This document shows, piece by piece, positions 1 to 7,250 of a stretch of DNA of 9,460 nt (positions within the stretch are counted from its first letter, which is position 1; each line of letters opens with the position of its first letter). This DNA comes from an uncultured Curtobacterium sp. (GTDB lineage: Bacteria; Actinomycetota; Actinomycetes; Actinomycetales; Microbacteriaceae): positions 1 to 9,460 of the forward strand of contig CAJYIG010000391.1 in the NCBI GenBank assembly GCA_913774725.1. The letters are read 5' to 3'. A program made the position numbers and the translations under genes. The notes under the pieces were generated by a model. That model was given only the letters and a program-made list of their open reading frames with translations, was not told where the DNA came from and did not search any database.

Positions 1-662
1 ACCGCGGTCGCCGCGGGAGCCGCGATCACCGCGGCGGTCGGGTCCCCGAGCACGACCACGTCGGCACCCGTCGCGACGCAGTGCCGGACGAGCCGCTCGG
101 CACCCGCCGCGTGGCGCCGGACGGTGACGAGCACGACGAGGTCCCGCCGGTCGAGGTCGGCGACCTCCTCGCCCAGACGCTGCCCCGGAGCCGGACCGAT
201 CCGGACGTCGGGACGCACCTGCGCCAGCTGCGACCGGAGCTGCATGGCGACGGGGTGGGCACCGCGTTCCCCGAAGACGAGCACCCGACGGGCACGGACG
301 ATGCGGCGGGCGAGCCGGACGCGGTCCGCCCGCGCGAGCGAGGCGAACGCGGCGTCGAGGTTCCGGGCCTCGACCGCGCGTTGGTCCACGTGCGCCGCGT
401 CCTCGGCCGCCCACGGCAGGCCGCTACCCCGCGCGGACATGAGTTCCTGCCGGACCTCGGCGGCGTCCTGGAACCCGAGGGAGCGGACGAGCCGCGACAC
501 CGTGGCCTTCGAGGTGCCCGACTCGGCCGCGAGCTCCGCGGACGTGCCGACGAGCAGCAGCTCCGGGTCGTGGCGGACCATCGCGGCGACCCGGCGTTCG
601 GCGGGCGACAGCCGGTCCCAGACCGCGTCGACCCGGGCGCGGACGTCGGGCACGGCGCTCAC
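1..662 (-). CDS. MurR/RpiR-family transcriptional regulator (HTH + SIS-like domain), 3' end cut off by window edge
   Basis: About 220 residues are visible and the frame stays open to position 1; the family is usually about 280-300 residues, so the C-terminus is missing. The N-terminal RpiR-type helix-turn-helix lies near residues 38-63 (AELAAESGTSKATVSRLVRSL), preceded by a typical LSPAERRVAAMV segment. A Rossmann-like SIS region follows from about residue 122 (RRVLVFGERGAHPVAMQL). The GTG start at 662-660 is chosen because it gives a 4-base overlap (GTGA) with the allC stop and has GGAG 5 bases upstream (668-671). It is the last visible gene of the ureide unit, so the likely role is local control of that operon in response to a pathway ureide; this is inference. 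The usual SIS serines (GxGxS and SxSG) appear replaced (GERGA, TVRRH), so the ligand may not be a phosphosugar. Family assignment is fairly sure; ligand and sign of control are unknown. Confidence 0.82.
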   Translation of the reverse strand, partial: MSAVPDVRARVDAVWDRLSPAERRVAAMVRHDPELLLVGTSAELAAESGTSKATVSRLVRSLGFQDAAEVRQELMSARGSGLPWAAEDAAHVDQRAVEARNLDAAFASLARADRVRLARRIVRARRVLVFGERGAHPVAMQLRSQLAQVRPDVRIGPAPGQRLGEEVADLDRRDLVVLVTVRRHAAGAERLVRHCVATGADVVVLGDPTAAVIAAPAATA

Positions 663-1960
663 CGCGTCTCCGCCCGGTCGTCGGCGATGCGCTCGACGGC
701 CACGGCCAGGGCGTCGAGGCCGAGTGCGACGTCGTCCTCGGAGACGAACTCGTCGGGGTGGTGGCTGATGCCGTCCGGGTTGCGGAGGAACAGCATCGCG
801 ACGTCGGTGACGAGTCCGAGGGACATCGCGTCGTGCCCGGCGCGGGAGAACAGCTCGACCGGCGCGACCTCTCCCGTCGCGGCGATCCCGGCGCGGACGG
901 CGTCCATCAACGCCGGGGCGCAGAACACCGCCGGTGCGCGGTGCACCTCGGTCGGCGACACCGTCACCCCCCGGCGGGCCCCGATCTCGTCGAACGCGGC
1001 CGTTATGGACTCCCAGACGCGGTCACGGCCCTCGTCGAACTCGCCGCGCAGGTCGACGCTGAACCGGGCGAGCCCCGGGACGACGTTGACCGCCCCAGGT
1101 TCCACCGACATCGTCCCGACGGTCCCGACGTGCTGCTCGGCACGGCAGATCCGTTCGACGGCGAGCGCCGCCTCGGCCGCGGCGAGCAGGGCGTCGTGCC
1201 GCCGCTCGTACGGCGTGCCGCCGGCGTGCCGGGCCTCGCCGACCGCCTCGACGGAGAACCGTCGGGCGCTCGCGATGCTCGTGACGACGCCGAGCGCCTG
1301 TCCGGCCTGCTCGAGGGACGGACCCTGCTCGATGTGCGCCTCGAGGTAGCCGACGAGTCGCTCCGGGGGCAGTGCCGCCTCGCCGACGCGGGCGGGGTCG
1401 AGGCCGAAGTCGGTGAAGGCCTGCCGGAGCGTGGTGCCGTCGCCGTCCTCGAGGTCCCACCAGGCGTCGTCCCAGACCCCGGCGACCGCGGAGGACCCGA
1501 GCAGGGCCTTGCCGAACCGCGTTCCCTCTTCGTCGGAGAACGCGATGACCTGCAGCGCGAAGGGCAGCGGCCCGGACGCGGCGAGCCGGGCCGCGGTGCG
1601 GATCGCCATGAGCACTCCGACGACGCCGTCGTAGCGACCGGCGTCGACCACGGTGTCGAGGTGCGAGCCGAGCAGCAGCACGGGGGCGTCCGGCGTCGCG
1701 GCGTCGACGATGCCGTGCAGGTTGCCGGCGGCGTCCTGCCAGGTGCGGAGTCCGGCGTCCTGCATCCACTCCGCGACCATCGCGTTCACCCGGGCGTGCT
1801 CCGGGGACAGGTACACGCGGGTGGTGCGTCCGTCGTCCTGCGAGACGGCCGCCAGGGTGTCGCACCAGCGGACGATCGTCGCGGCGTCCGCGATCGCTCG
1901 GGCGCTGGCGGTCGGCGTCGCCGGGGCGTCGGTGGTCGCGGGTCCGGTCGCCGGCGTCAC
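659..1960 (-). CDS. allC: Allantoate amidohydrolase, M20-family zinc hydrolase
   Basis: This 433-residue protein is close to the usual 400-430 of the AllC/N-carbamoyl-L-amino-acid hydrolase family. Di-metal M20 motifs are visible: H100 and D102 in GSHLDTV, D111 in GRYDGVVG, E144/E145 in SDEEGTRF, H209 in EAHIEQGP and a C-terminal histidine near 400 in GISHHPDE. Also present are HAGGTPYERRHDAL (dimerisation-domain signature) and GHDAMSLG. In the family the enzyme hydrolyses allantoate to (S)-ureidoglycine, ammonia and CO2 in the cytoplasm. The relative HyuC hydrolyses N-carbamoyl-amino acids; the adjacent allantoinase and PucG-type aminotransferase favour allantoate here. The GTG start at 1960-1958 overlaps the pucG stop by 4 bases (GTGA), with GGAG 7 bases upstream (1968-1971). 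The same frame stays open for about 320 codons upstream, but that part is a shadow of pucG. The first 20 residues are Ala/Thr/Pro-rich and probably disordered. Confidence 0.88.
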   Translation of the reverse strand: MTPATGPATTDAPATPTASARAIADAATIVRWCDTLAAVSQDDGRTTRVYLSPEHARVNAMVAEWMQDAGLRTWQDAAGNLHGIVDAATPDAPVLLLGSHLDTVVDAGRYDGVVGVLMAIRTAARLAASGPLPFALQVIAFSDEEGTRFGKALLGSSAVAGVWDDAWWDLEDGDGTTLRQAFTDFGLDPARVGEAALPPERLVGYLEAHIEQGPSLEQAGQALGVVTSIASARRFSVEAVGEARHAGGTPYERRHDALLAAAEAALAVERICRAEQHVGTVGTMSVEPGAVNVVPGLARFSVDLRGEFDEGRDRVWESITAAFDEIGARRGVTVSPTEVHRAPAVFCAPALMDAVRAGIAATGEVAPVELFSRAGHDAMSLGLVTDVAMLFLRNPDGISHHPDEFVSEDDVALGLDALAVAVERIADDRAETR

Positions 1961-3270
1961 GCGGGCGCTCCGACCGGCGCGGTGCTCCCCGTGTGGACGT
2001 CGCCAGGAGCGTGAACGTCGGCAGCGGCGTGGACGTCGGCAGCGGCGTGGACGTCGAGGGCGGCGTGGACGTCGAGGGCGGCGTCGACCCCGGCGCCCTG
2101 CCGCACCACGTGGCCGGCGCGGCGCAGGCAGTGCTCGAGCGCGGCGAGGGTCCGCACGACGGTGTCCTTCCGGGCGTTGTAGCCCATCGTCCCGATGCGC
2201 CAGACCCGTCCGTGCAACGGCCCGAAGGACGTGCCGATCTCGATGCCGTGGTCCTCGAGCATCGCGCCGCGGACCTCGTCGCCCACGACGTCGTCGGGGA
2301 TCTCCACGGCGACGACGTTGTGCATCTTGTGGGCGACGTCGCCGAAGACGCGCAGCCCGAGGGCCTCGACCCCGGCGAGCATCGCCCGCCCGGCGGTCGC
2401 GTGGCGCTCGATCACGGCCTCGCGCCCCTCCTCGAGCAGGATGCGGGCGCACTCGTTCGCGGCGTAGAGCATCGACGCAGCCTCGGTGTGGTGGTTGAGG
2501 CGCCGCGGACCCCAGTAGTCGAGGATCATCGCGAGGTCGAGGTAGTTCGAGCGGATCGGGTCGTCGGACACGACGTCGTCGGCCTCGCGGATGCCGGCCT
2601 CGATGCTCCGGCGGCCGTCGAGCACCGCCACGGCACGCGGCGACAGGGTGATCGGTGCACTGCCGGAGGGCCCGCCCAGGCACTTCTGCAGGCCGGCGCT
2701 CACGACGTCGATCCCCCAGGCGTCGGTCTCGAGCGGGTTGCCGCCGATGCTCGCCGTGGCGTCGGTGTACAGCAGCACGCCGTGCCGCTCGCAGATCGCC
2801 CCGAGCTCGTCGAGCGGCTGGTTCATCGTCGTCGAGGTGTCGCCCTGCACGACCGCCAGGACCTTCGGCCGGACCCGGCGGACAGCGTCCTCGATCACCG
2901 ACGGCGGGAACACCTGCCCCCACTCGGTCTCGATCGTGTGCACCTCGGCACCGGCTCGCGTGGCGATCTCGGCGAGCAGGTGCCCGAAGCGTCCGAAGAC
3001 CGGCACGAGCACGCGGTCACCCGGGGCGAGCAGGGACACCAGGGCCGCCTCGATGCCCGCACGGGAGGTGCCGTCGACGAGCACCGTCGCGTCGTTCCGC
3101 GTCCCGAAGACCTGGCGGTACAGCTCCTGCGTCTCGGTCATCGTCGCCGTCATCCACGGGTCGTACTGCCCGACGAGCGGGGTCGACAGTGCGCGGAGCA
3201 CGCGGGGGTCCGCATCGATCGGTCCCGGCCCCATGAGGAGTCGGGCGGGCGGGTTCACTGGCTGGGTCAT
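1957..3270 (-). CDS. pucG: (S)-ureidoglycine-glyoxylate aminotransferase, class V PLP-dependent, with a C-terminal hexapeptide-repeat tail
   Basis: A 437-residue fold-type I aminotransferase of the alanine-glyoxylate aminotransferase family. Visible features are the N-terminal LLMGPGPI motif, D170 in TDATASIGG (PLP pyridine contact), K196 in SAGLQKCLGGPSG (Schiff-base lysine) and R358 in VWRIGTMG (carboxylate binding). Q35 in GQYDP and N259 in LNHHTEA sit where ordinary alanine-glyoxylate enzymes tend to have GH and an aromatic residue. Q and N at these places are, as I recall, the features marking ureidoglycine-specific PucG. The expected reaction is ureidoglycine + glyoxylate giving oxalurate + glycine, using the AllC product. 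The ATG at 3270-3268 overlaps the allB stop (ATGA), with GGAGG 4 bases upstream (3275-3279). Odd: from residue about 390 the protein carries an extension with five hexapeptides ending in DVH, beyond the normal fold end. Alternative: a serine- or alanine-glyoxylate aminotransferase. Confidence 0.87.
   Translation of the reverse strand: MTQPVNPPARLLMGPGPIDADPRVLRALSTPLVGQYDPWMTATMTETQELYRQVFGTRNDATVLVDGTSRAGIEAALVSLLAPGDRVLVPVFGRFGHLLAEIATRAGAEVHTIETEWGQVFPPSVIEDAVRRVRPKVLAVVQGDTSTTMNQPLDELGAICERHGVLLYTDATASIGGNPLETDAWGIDVVSAGLQKCLGGPSGSAPITLSPRAVAVLDGRRSIEAGIREADDVVSDDPIRSNYLDLAMILDYWGPRRLNHHTEAASMLYAANECARILLEEGREAVIERHATAGRAMLAGVEALGLRVFGDVAHKMHNVVAVEIPDDVVGDEVRGAMLEDHGIEIGTSFGPLHGRVWRIGTMGYNARKDTVVRTLAALEHCLRRAGHVVRQGAGVDAALDVHAALDVHAAADVHAAADVHAPGDVHTGSTAPVGAPA
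1993..2082 (-). repeat. Five tandem 18-bp units inside the pucG 3' end, encoding (A-x-x-D-V-H)x5
   Basis: Read on the plus strand, the unit is close to GCGTGGACGTCGGCAGCG, repeated with a period of exactly 18 bases; the two middle copies (about 2044-2079) are almost identical. Because 18 is a multiple of three the frame is kept. The pucG product gains AALDVH, AALDVH, AAADVH, AAADVH, APGDVH (residues 397-426). Copy-number change by slippage would alter tail length without breaking the gene or its coupling to allC. Confidence 0.9.
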
Positions 3271-4673
3271 GGTGCCTCCGTTCCGTTCAGGACGATACCG
3301 GAACGTTCGTTTCGTGCGTGTTGCGGTGCCGTCGGGCGGTCGACCAGGACTCCCTCGACGGCGGTGACCCCGTCGTCGGCCGACGCCACGAGCCGTCCGC
3401 GGAGCCAGGTCTCGGTGACGACACCGACCGTGCGGAGCCCGTCGTAGGCGGAGACCGGGTTGCGATGGGCCAGCGCCGACACCTCGACGACGCCCTCGGC
3501 CGCGGGGTCGAGGACCGCGAAGTGGGCGACCGTGCCGGGCGCGATCCGGCCGCGGTCGGTGAACCCGACGAGCGCCGCGGGTCCCGTCGTGAACCACGGC
3601 AGGACGGCCTCGAGCGGGATCCCCCGGCGCACGGCCTCGGTCCACACCGCACGGAAGCCGACCTGGAGTCCGGCGATGCCGCCCCAGGCCGAGCCCCAGT
3701 CGTCGGTCTTCAGGTCGGCCGTCGACGGCGAGTGGTCGGACACGACGCAGTCGATCGTGCCGTCGAGCAGCCCCGCCCACAGCGCGTCACGGTTCGCGTC
3801 GTCGCGGATCGGCGGGCAGCACTTGAACTCGGTCGCACCGTCCGGGATCGACCCGGCCTCGAAGGCGAGGTAGTGCGGACACGTCTCGACGGTCACCCGC
3901 ACGCCGTCGGCCTTGGCCGCGCGGATCATCGGGAGCACCCCCGCGTCGGACAGGTGCAGCACGTGCACCCGGGCTCCCATCGCCCGGGCCCCGTCGAGGA
4001 CCCGCGCGACGGCGGACTGCTCGGCGCTGCCCGGACGGGTGGCAAGGAAGTCGACGTAGTGCTCGCCGAGCGACCCGTGCGGCACCAGGAGGTCCGGGTC
4101 CTCGGCGTGCACGATGAGCAGCGCGCCGAGCTCGGCGACCTCCTCGATCGCCGCCCGGAGCTGCACCGGGTCGAGGTGCGGGAACTCGTCGACGCCGCTC
4201 GGCGCCGTGAAGCACTTGAAGCCGAAGACCCCGGCGTCGTGCAGCGGGCCGCGTGCTCCGGCGTTGGCGGGGACCGCGCCGCCCCAGAACCCGACGTCGA
4301 CCGCGACGCGACCCTCGGCGCTCGCCCGCTTCACCGCGAGGGCGTCGACGTCCACCGTCGCGGGGATCGAGTTCAGCGGCATGTCGATGATCGTGGTCAC
4401 ACCGCCGAGGGCCGCCGCCCTCGTGGCCGAGGCGAACCCCTCCCACTCGGTGCGACCGGGTTCGTTGACGTGCACGTGGGTGTCGACGAGTCCCGGCAGC
4501 AGCACGTGCTCGTCCGGGACGGTCCGGTCCTCCGTCGCCGCGACCGACGCCTCGAACGGCAGGACCGCGTCGACCACGCCGTCGCGGACGACGACCGCGG
4601 CCGGCTGCAGGACGCCGTCCACCCAGGCCCGCCGAGCGCGGAGCACCAGGTCCGCGTGCACTGCGGCGCTCAT
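3267..4673 (-). CDS. allB: Allantoinase (cyclic amidohydrolase)
   Basis: A 468-residue amidohydrolase-superfamily protein of normal length for allantoinase. Binuclear metal ligands are visible: H66 and H68 in DTHVHVNEPGRTEWEGF, K153 in GFKCF (the lysine carbamylated in this family), H189 in IVHAED, H240 (or H237) in VHVLHLSD and D313 in VVSDHSP. The segment EFKCCPPIRDDANRDALW matches allantoinase rather than dihydropyrimidinase or D-hydantoinase. It hydrolyses the hydantoin ring of allantoin to allantoate in the cytoplasm. The ATG at 4673-4671 overlaps the racemase stop by 4 bases (ATGA), with GGAGG (4681-4685) 7 bases upstream; its own TGA overlaps the pucG ATG. Placed between racemase and aminotransferase, it is the first catabolic step of the locus. 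Nothing in the sequence suggests loss of function. Confidence 0.93.
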   Translation of the reverse strand: MSAAVHADLVLRARRAWVDGVLQPAAVVVRDGVVDAVLPFEASVAATEDRTVPDEHVLLPGLVDTHVHVNEPGRTEWEGFASATRAAALGGVTTIIDMPLNSIPATVDVDALAVKRASAEGRVAVDVGFWGGAVPANAGARGPLHDAGVFGFKCFTAPSGVDEFPHLDPVQLRAAIEEVAELGALLIVHAEDPDLLVPHGSLGEHYVDFLATRPGSAEQSAVARVLDGARAMGARVHVLHLSDAGVLPMIRAAKADGVRVTVETCPHYLAFEAGSIPDGATEFKCCPPIRDDANRDALWAGLLDGTIDCVVSDHSPSTADLKTDDWGSAWGGIAGLQVGFRAVWTEAVRRGIPLEAVLPWFTTGPAALVGFTDRGRIAPGTVAHFAVLDPAAEGVVEVSALAHRNPVSAYDGLRTVGVVTETWLRGRLVASADDGVTAVEGVLVDRPTAPQHARNERSGIVLNGTEAP

Positions 4674-5458
4674 GCCGGCACCTCCGCGAGCAGCACCGGA
4701 GCGGACACCGGCGCCGAGGACCCGGCGGCCTGCACCGTGAACCCGGACAGCAGCCCCGTCACCGGCTTCGGTGGCGGCGGGGCGTACTCACCGGCCTTGC
4801 CCGTCCGCAGCCCGAGCCGGACGAGCGACTCCGCGAGGACCGTGGCGGCGGCCACCCCGTCGACCACCGGCGCACCGATCTCGCGGGAGACCTCGGCGCA
4901 GAACTCCGCCATGCCCGCACAGCCGAGCACCACCGCGTCCGCGCCGCCCGCGATCACAGCGCGGCACTCCTCGACGATGAGCTCCCGCGCCCCCGACGTC
5001 GGGTCGTCCAGCTGCAGCACGGGCACCTCGCACGCCCGGATCTCGGTCACCAGGGAGGCGAACCCGTAGCGCTCCGCCAGCTCCCACGCACGCCCGGTCG
5101 TGCGGGCCAGCGTCGTGACGACCCCGAACCGGCGACCGAGCATCGCGGCGGCGTGGAAGCCCGCCTCGGCGATCCCGATCACCGGACCGGCGGCGAGTTC
5201 CCGCGCGGCGTCGAGTCCCGGGTCCCCGAAGCACGCGACGACGTACGCGTCGACCCCCTCCTGCTCGCCGAGCGCGATCTGCTCGAGGAGCCCGGGAACC
5301 GCGAGCGCCTCTTCGTAGTGGCTCTCGATCGAGGCCGGTCCGGTCGTGGGGGTCACCGCCTCGACGACGGTGTCGGGGCCGGCGACGGCGGCCGCGGCGC
5401 GGCCGATCGCCGCCGTCATCGACGCGGTGGTGTTGGGGTTGACGACGCGGATGAGCAA
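4670..5458 (-). CDS. Asp/Glu/hydantoin racemase family protein, probable allantoin racemase (HyuE/HpxA-like)
   Basis: A 262-residue member of the cofactor-independent Asp/Glu/hydantoin racemase family. The two catalytic cysteines are C76 in VVACFGDPGLDAAREL and C180 in VVLGCAGMAEF; the N-terminal IRVVNPNTT and C-terminal YAPPPPKPVTG are also family-typical. Family members racemise hydantoins or interconvert allantoin enantiomers. Next to allantoinase, the likely job is to convert (R)-allantoin to the (S) form so all imported allantoin can be used; that specificity is inferred from context. The start is TTG at 5458-5456: the purine-rich GAGAGG (5465-5470) lies 6 bases upstream and the family motif begins within two residues, so no later start fits. 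The stop overlaps the allB ATG. It opens the coupled five-gene block, 156 bases after the permease. Confidence 0.85.
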   Translation of the reverse strand: MLIRVVNPNTTASMTAAIGRAAAAVAGPDTVVEAVTPTTGPASIESHYEEALAVPGLLEQIALGEQEGVDAYVVACFGDPGLDAARELAAGPVIGIAEAGFHAAAMLGRRFGVVTTLARTTGRAWELAERYGFASLVTEIRACEVPVLQLDDPTSGARELIVEECRAVIAGGADAVVLGCAGMAEFCAEVSREIGAPVVDGVAAATVLAESLVRLGLRTGKAGEYAPPPPKPVTGLLSGFTVQAAGSSAPVSAPVLLAEVPA

Positions 5459-5464
5459 GCGGGA

Positions 5465-5470
5465 CCTCTC
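5465..5470 (-). promoter_or_regulatory. Shine-Dalgarno that fixes the TTG start of the racemase
   Basis: GAGAGG on the minus strand, 6 bases before TTG at 5458. No ATG or GTG in that frame lies between it and the conserved IRVVNPNT motif, so it decides the start. Confidence 0.6.
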
Positions 5471-5520
5471 GGACGGGAGTGGGGACAGGAGGGAGGCGGT
5501 GGACCCGGGAGGCGACGGTG

Positions 5521-5551
5521 CGGCCGGGAGGCGGGTCGCGCCTCCCGGCCG
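5521..5551. promoter_or_regulatory. Perfect 13-bp GC-rich hairpin in the permease-racemase spacer
   Basis: Arms 5521-5533 and 5539-5551 are perfectly complementary around a 5-base loop (GGTCG). On the minus-strand transcript the hairpin begins 63 bases after the permease stop and ends 62 bases before the racemase start. No T-run follows on either strand. It could be a U-less actinobacterial terminator, a partial terminator lowering expression of the enzyme genes relative to the permease, or an mRNA-stabilising 3' structure. The rest of 5459-5614 shows no gene and no clear promoter. Confidence 0.7.
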
Positions 5552-5614
5552 GTGTCGGCGACCAGGTCGTGACGGTGTGCGGATCGTGTCGCCGGGTGCC
5601 GTGTGGCGGCCGGG

Positions 5615-7177
5615 TCAGTCGCGTCCGACGGCTGCGCCGTCGTCGACCGTCGGGTCGTCCGCGGCCAGGACCGGCATCCGGGGCGAACGGCGCTCGAGCG
5701 CCCAGAAGACGACCAGACCGAGGCCGCAACCGATGAACCAGCTGTAGTTGCTCAGCCAGGGCAGGACGCCCGTCGCCGGCGGCAGCACCGCGCTCGCGAC
5801 CGACACGGCACCGGCGACCAGCAGGGTCCACATCGCGTTCGGGTTCCAACCGGCGCGGTACCAGTACCGGGCGGTGGGCTCCTTCGTGTACATGTCGTCG
5901 ACCGCGACCCGCTGCTTCGCGACGAGGTAGTAGCCGGCGATCAGGATCCCGAAGAGCGGACCGATGAGGGCGCCGAGGATGCCGAGCGTGTAGAGGATCG
6001 CCTGGTCGTTGCCGTACCAGTTCCACGGGGTCAGCAGGACCGAGCCGACGGCGGCGATCATGCCGCCAGTCCGCCAGCTGATCGTGCGCGGCGCGACGTT
6101 CGAGAAGTCGAACGCGGGGCTGATGAAGTTCGCGACGATGTTGATGCCGACCGTCGCGGTGACGAAGGTGAGGCCACCGAGCAGGATCGCGAACGGTGCG
6201 TCGATGGCCTGGACCGTCTCGATCGGGTCGGTGATGAGCTTGCCGAACACCGGGACGGTCGCGCTCGCGCAGAGGACGGTGAGCACCGAGAAGAAGAGGA
6301 AGTTGACCGGCAGGCCCCAGAAGTTGCCGCGCTTGACCGACCGGAACGAGCGGCCGTAGCGCGAGAAGTCTCCGAAGTTCAGCATCGGGCCGGAGAAGTA
6401 GCTGACGACGATCGCGACGGCCGAGAGCATGACCGGGATCGAGGCACCGAACGACATCGGCGCGCCCGTGTGCAGGGTGAGCGAGATGTTGCCGATGCCG
6501 GCCTTCGCCACCAGGTACACGGCGAGCGCGATCATGACGACGTAGACAGCCGGACCGGCGAAGTCGATGAACCGGCGGATCGCCTCCATGCCCATCGAGA
6601 ACAGCGCGGCCTGGGCGACCCAGAGGATGCCGTAGGAGATCCAGCCGAGCGCGGAGAGCCCGAGGAACGAGTGGTCGAGGAGCGCCGCGGAGCCGGGGAC
6701 GAACTTGAGGAACACGATGTTGAGCGACTGCGCGGCGAGGAACGTCTGCACGCCGTACCAGGCCGTCGCGATCAGACCGCGGATCACGGCGGGGACGTTC
6801 GCCCCGATGACGCCGAACACCGCGCGGTTGATGACCGGGTACGGAACGCCGGTTCGCTGCGACGGCTTCGCCACGAGGTTCGCGAACACCTGCACGATGA
6901 GGATGCCGACGACGAGGGCGACGAGCACCTGCCAGCTCGCGATGCCGAGCGCGAAGAGCGACCCGGCGGTGACGTACCCGCCGACCGAGTGCACGTCGGA
7001 CATCCAGAACGCGAAGATGTTGTAGCTCGTCCAGCGCTGCTCGCGCAGGGGTGCGAGGTCCTCGTTGGTGAGCGCCGGGTCGTACCCGGGCTTGACGACT
7101 CCGGCGCCGGCTGCTGCCGACGAGGTCGTGCGGGGGGCGTGGGGCGCGGCGACCGGGGTCGCGATCTCTGTGACCAA
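5615..7177 (-). CDS. NCS1-family nucleobase/ureide:cation symporter, probable allantoin permease (PucI-like)
   Basis: A 520-residue inner-membrane transporter with about 12 hydrophobic segments, typical for the nucleobase:cation symporter-1 family. Before and into the first helix it shows NEDLAPLREQRW and FAFWMSDVHSVGGY (residues 38-68). WYGVQTFLA (W140, Q144) corresponds to the Trp/Gln pair that contacts hydantoin in Mhp1; GINIVANFISPAF and SGPMLNFGDFSRYGRS are also family-like. Substrate by context is allantoin; uracil, hydantoin or another oxopurine derivative cannot be excluded. I chose TTG at 7177-7175, which has GGAGGA (7182-7187) 4 bases upstream, over an in-frame GTG at 7279 with no ribosome site whose extra 34 codons would overlay the regulatory boxes. 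As first gene of the unit it carries the only strong operator-like region. Confidence 0.88.
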   Translation of the reverse strand: MVTEIATPVAAPHAPRTTSSAAAGAGVVKPGYDPALTNEDLAPLREQRWTSYNIFAFWMSDVHSVGGYVTAGSLFALGIASWQVLVALVVGILIVQVFANLVAKPSQRTGVPYPVINRAVFGVIGANVPAVIRGLIATAWYGVQTFLAAQSLNIVFLKFVPGSAALLDHSFLGLSALGWISYGILWVAQAALFSMGMEAIRRFIDFAGPAVYVVMIALAVYLVAKAGIGNISLTLHTGAPMSFGASIPVMLSAVAIVVSYFSGPMLNFGDFSRYGRSFRSVKRGNFWGLPVNFLFFSVLTVLCASATVPVFGKLITDPIETVQAIDAPFAILLGGLTFVTATVGINIVANFISPAFDFSNVAPRTISWRTGGMIAAVGSVLLTPWNWYGNDQAILYTLGILGALIGPLFGILIAGYYLVAKQRVAVDDMYTKEPTARYWYRAGWNPNAMWTLLVAGAVSVASAVLPPATGVLPWLSNYSWFIGCGLGLVVFWALERRSPRMPVLAADDPTVDDGAAVGRD

Positions 7178-7181
7178 GGCG

Positions 7182-7187
7182 TCCTCC
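7182..7187 (-). promoter_or_regulatory. Shine-Dalgarno that fixes the TTG start of the permease
   Basis: GGAGGA on the minus strand, 4 bases before TTG at 7177. It decides against the 34-codon-longer GTG start at 7279. Confidence 0.75.
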
Positions 7188-7223
7188 GTGGGAGTGGGCG
7201 GCGGGGGTCCCCGCTCGTGGACG

Positions 7224-7229
7224 ACGCTA
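7224..7229 (-). promoter_or_regulatory. Candidate -10 element of the ureide operon promoter
   Basis: TAGCGT on the minus strand fits the loose actinobacterial TANNNT pattern. It would place transcription start near 7217 and the GlnR-like box around -47, suitable for an activator. No convincing -35 hexamer is present at 16-18 bases; this fits activator dependence but also makes the call weak. Confidence 0.3.
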
Positions 7230-7250
7230 TGGAGGCTGTTCGCGCCGTCC

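Noticed and set aside
81..1349. Long plus-strand open frame opposite the regulator and allC.
   Set aside because: Arg/Pro/Asp-rich low-complexity product; high-GC antisense shadow of two well-supported genes.
1993..2082. Tandem 18-bp repeats considered as a CRISPR array or iteron cluster.
   Set aside because: Units are contiguous without spacers, keep the codon frame and lie inside pucG, so they are a coding minisatellite.
1961..2923. In-frame 5' extension of the allC reading frame to 2923.
   Set aside because: The extra product is Arg/Gly repeat-like and overlaps pucG out of frame; GTG at 1960 has a ribosome site and the M20 fold begins after it.
659..5458. Reading the locus as a hydantoin-utilisation cluster (racemase, hydantoinase, carbamoylase).
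   Set aside because: The amidohydrolase has allantoinase rather than hydantoinase features, and the PucG-type aminotransferase in the same coupled unit fits ureidoglycine chemistry; racemase and M20 proteins alone would be ambiguous.
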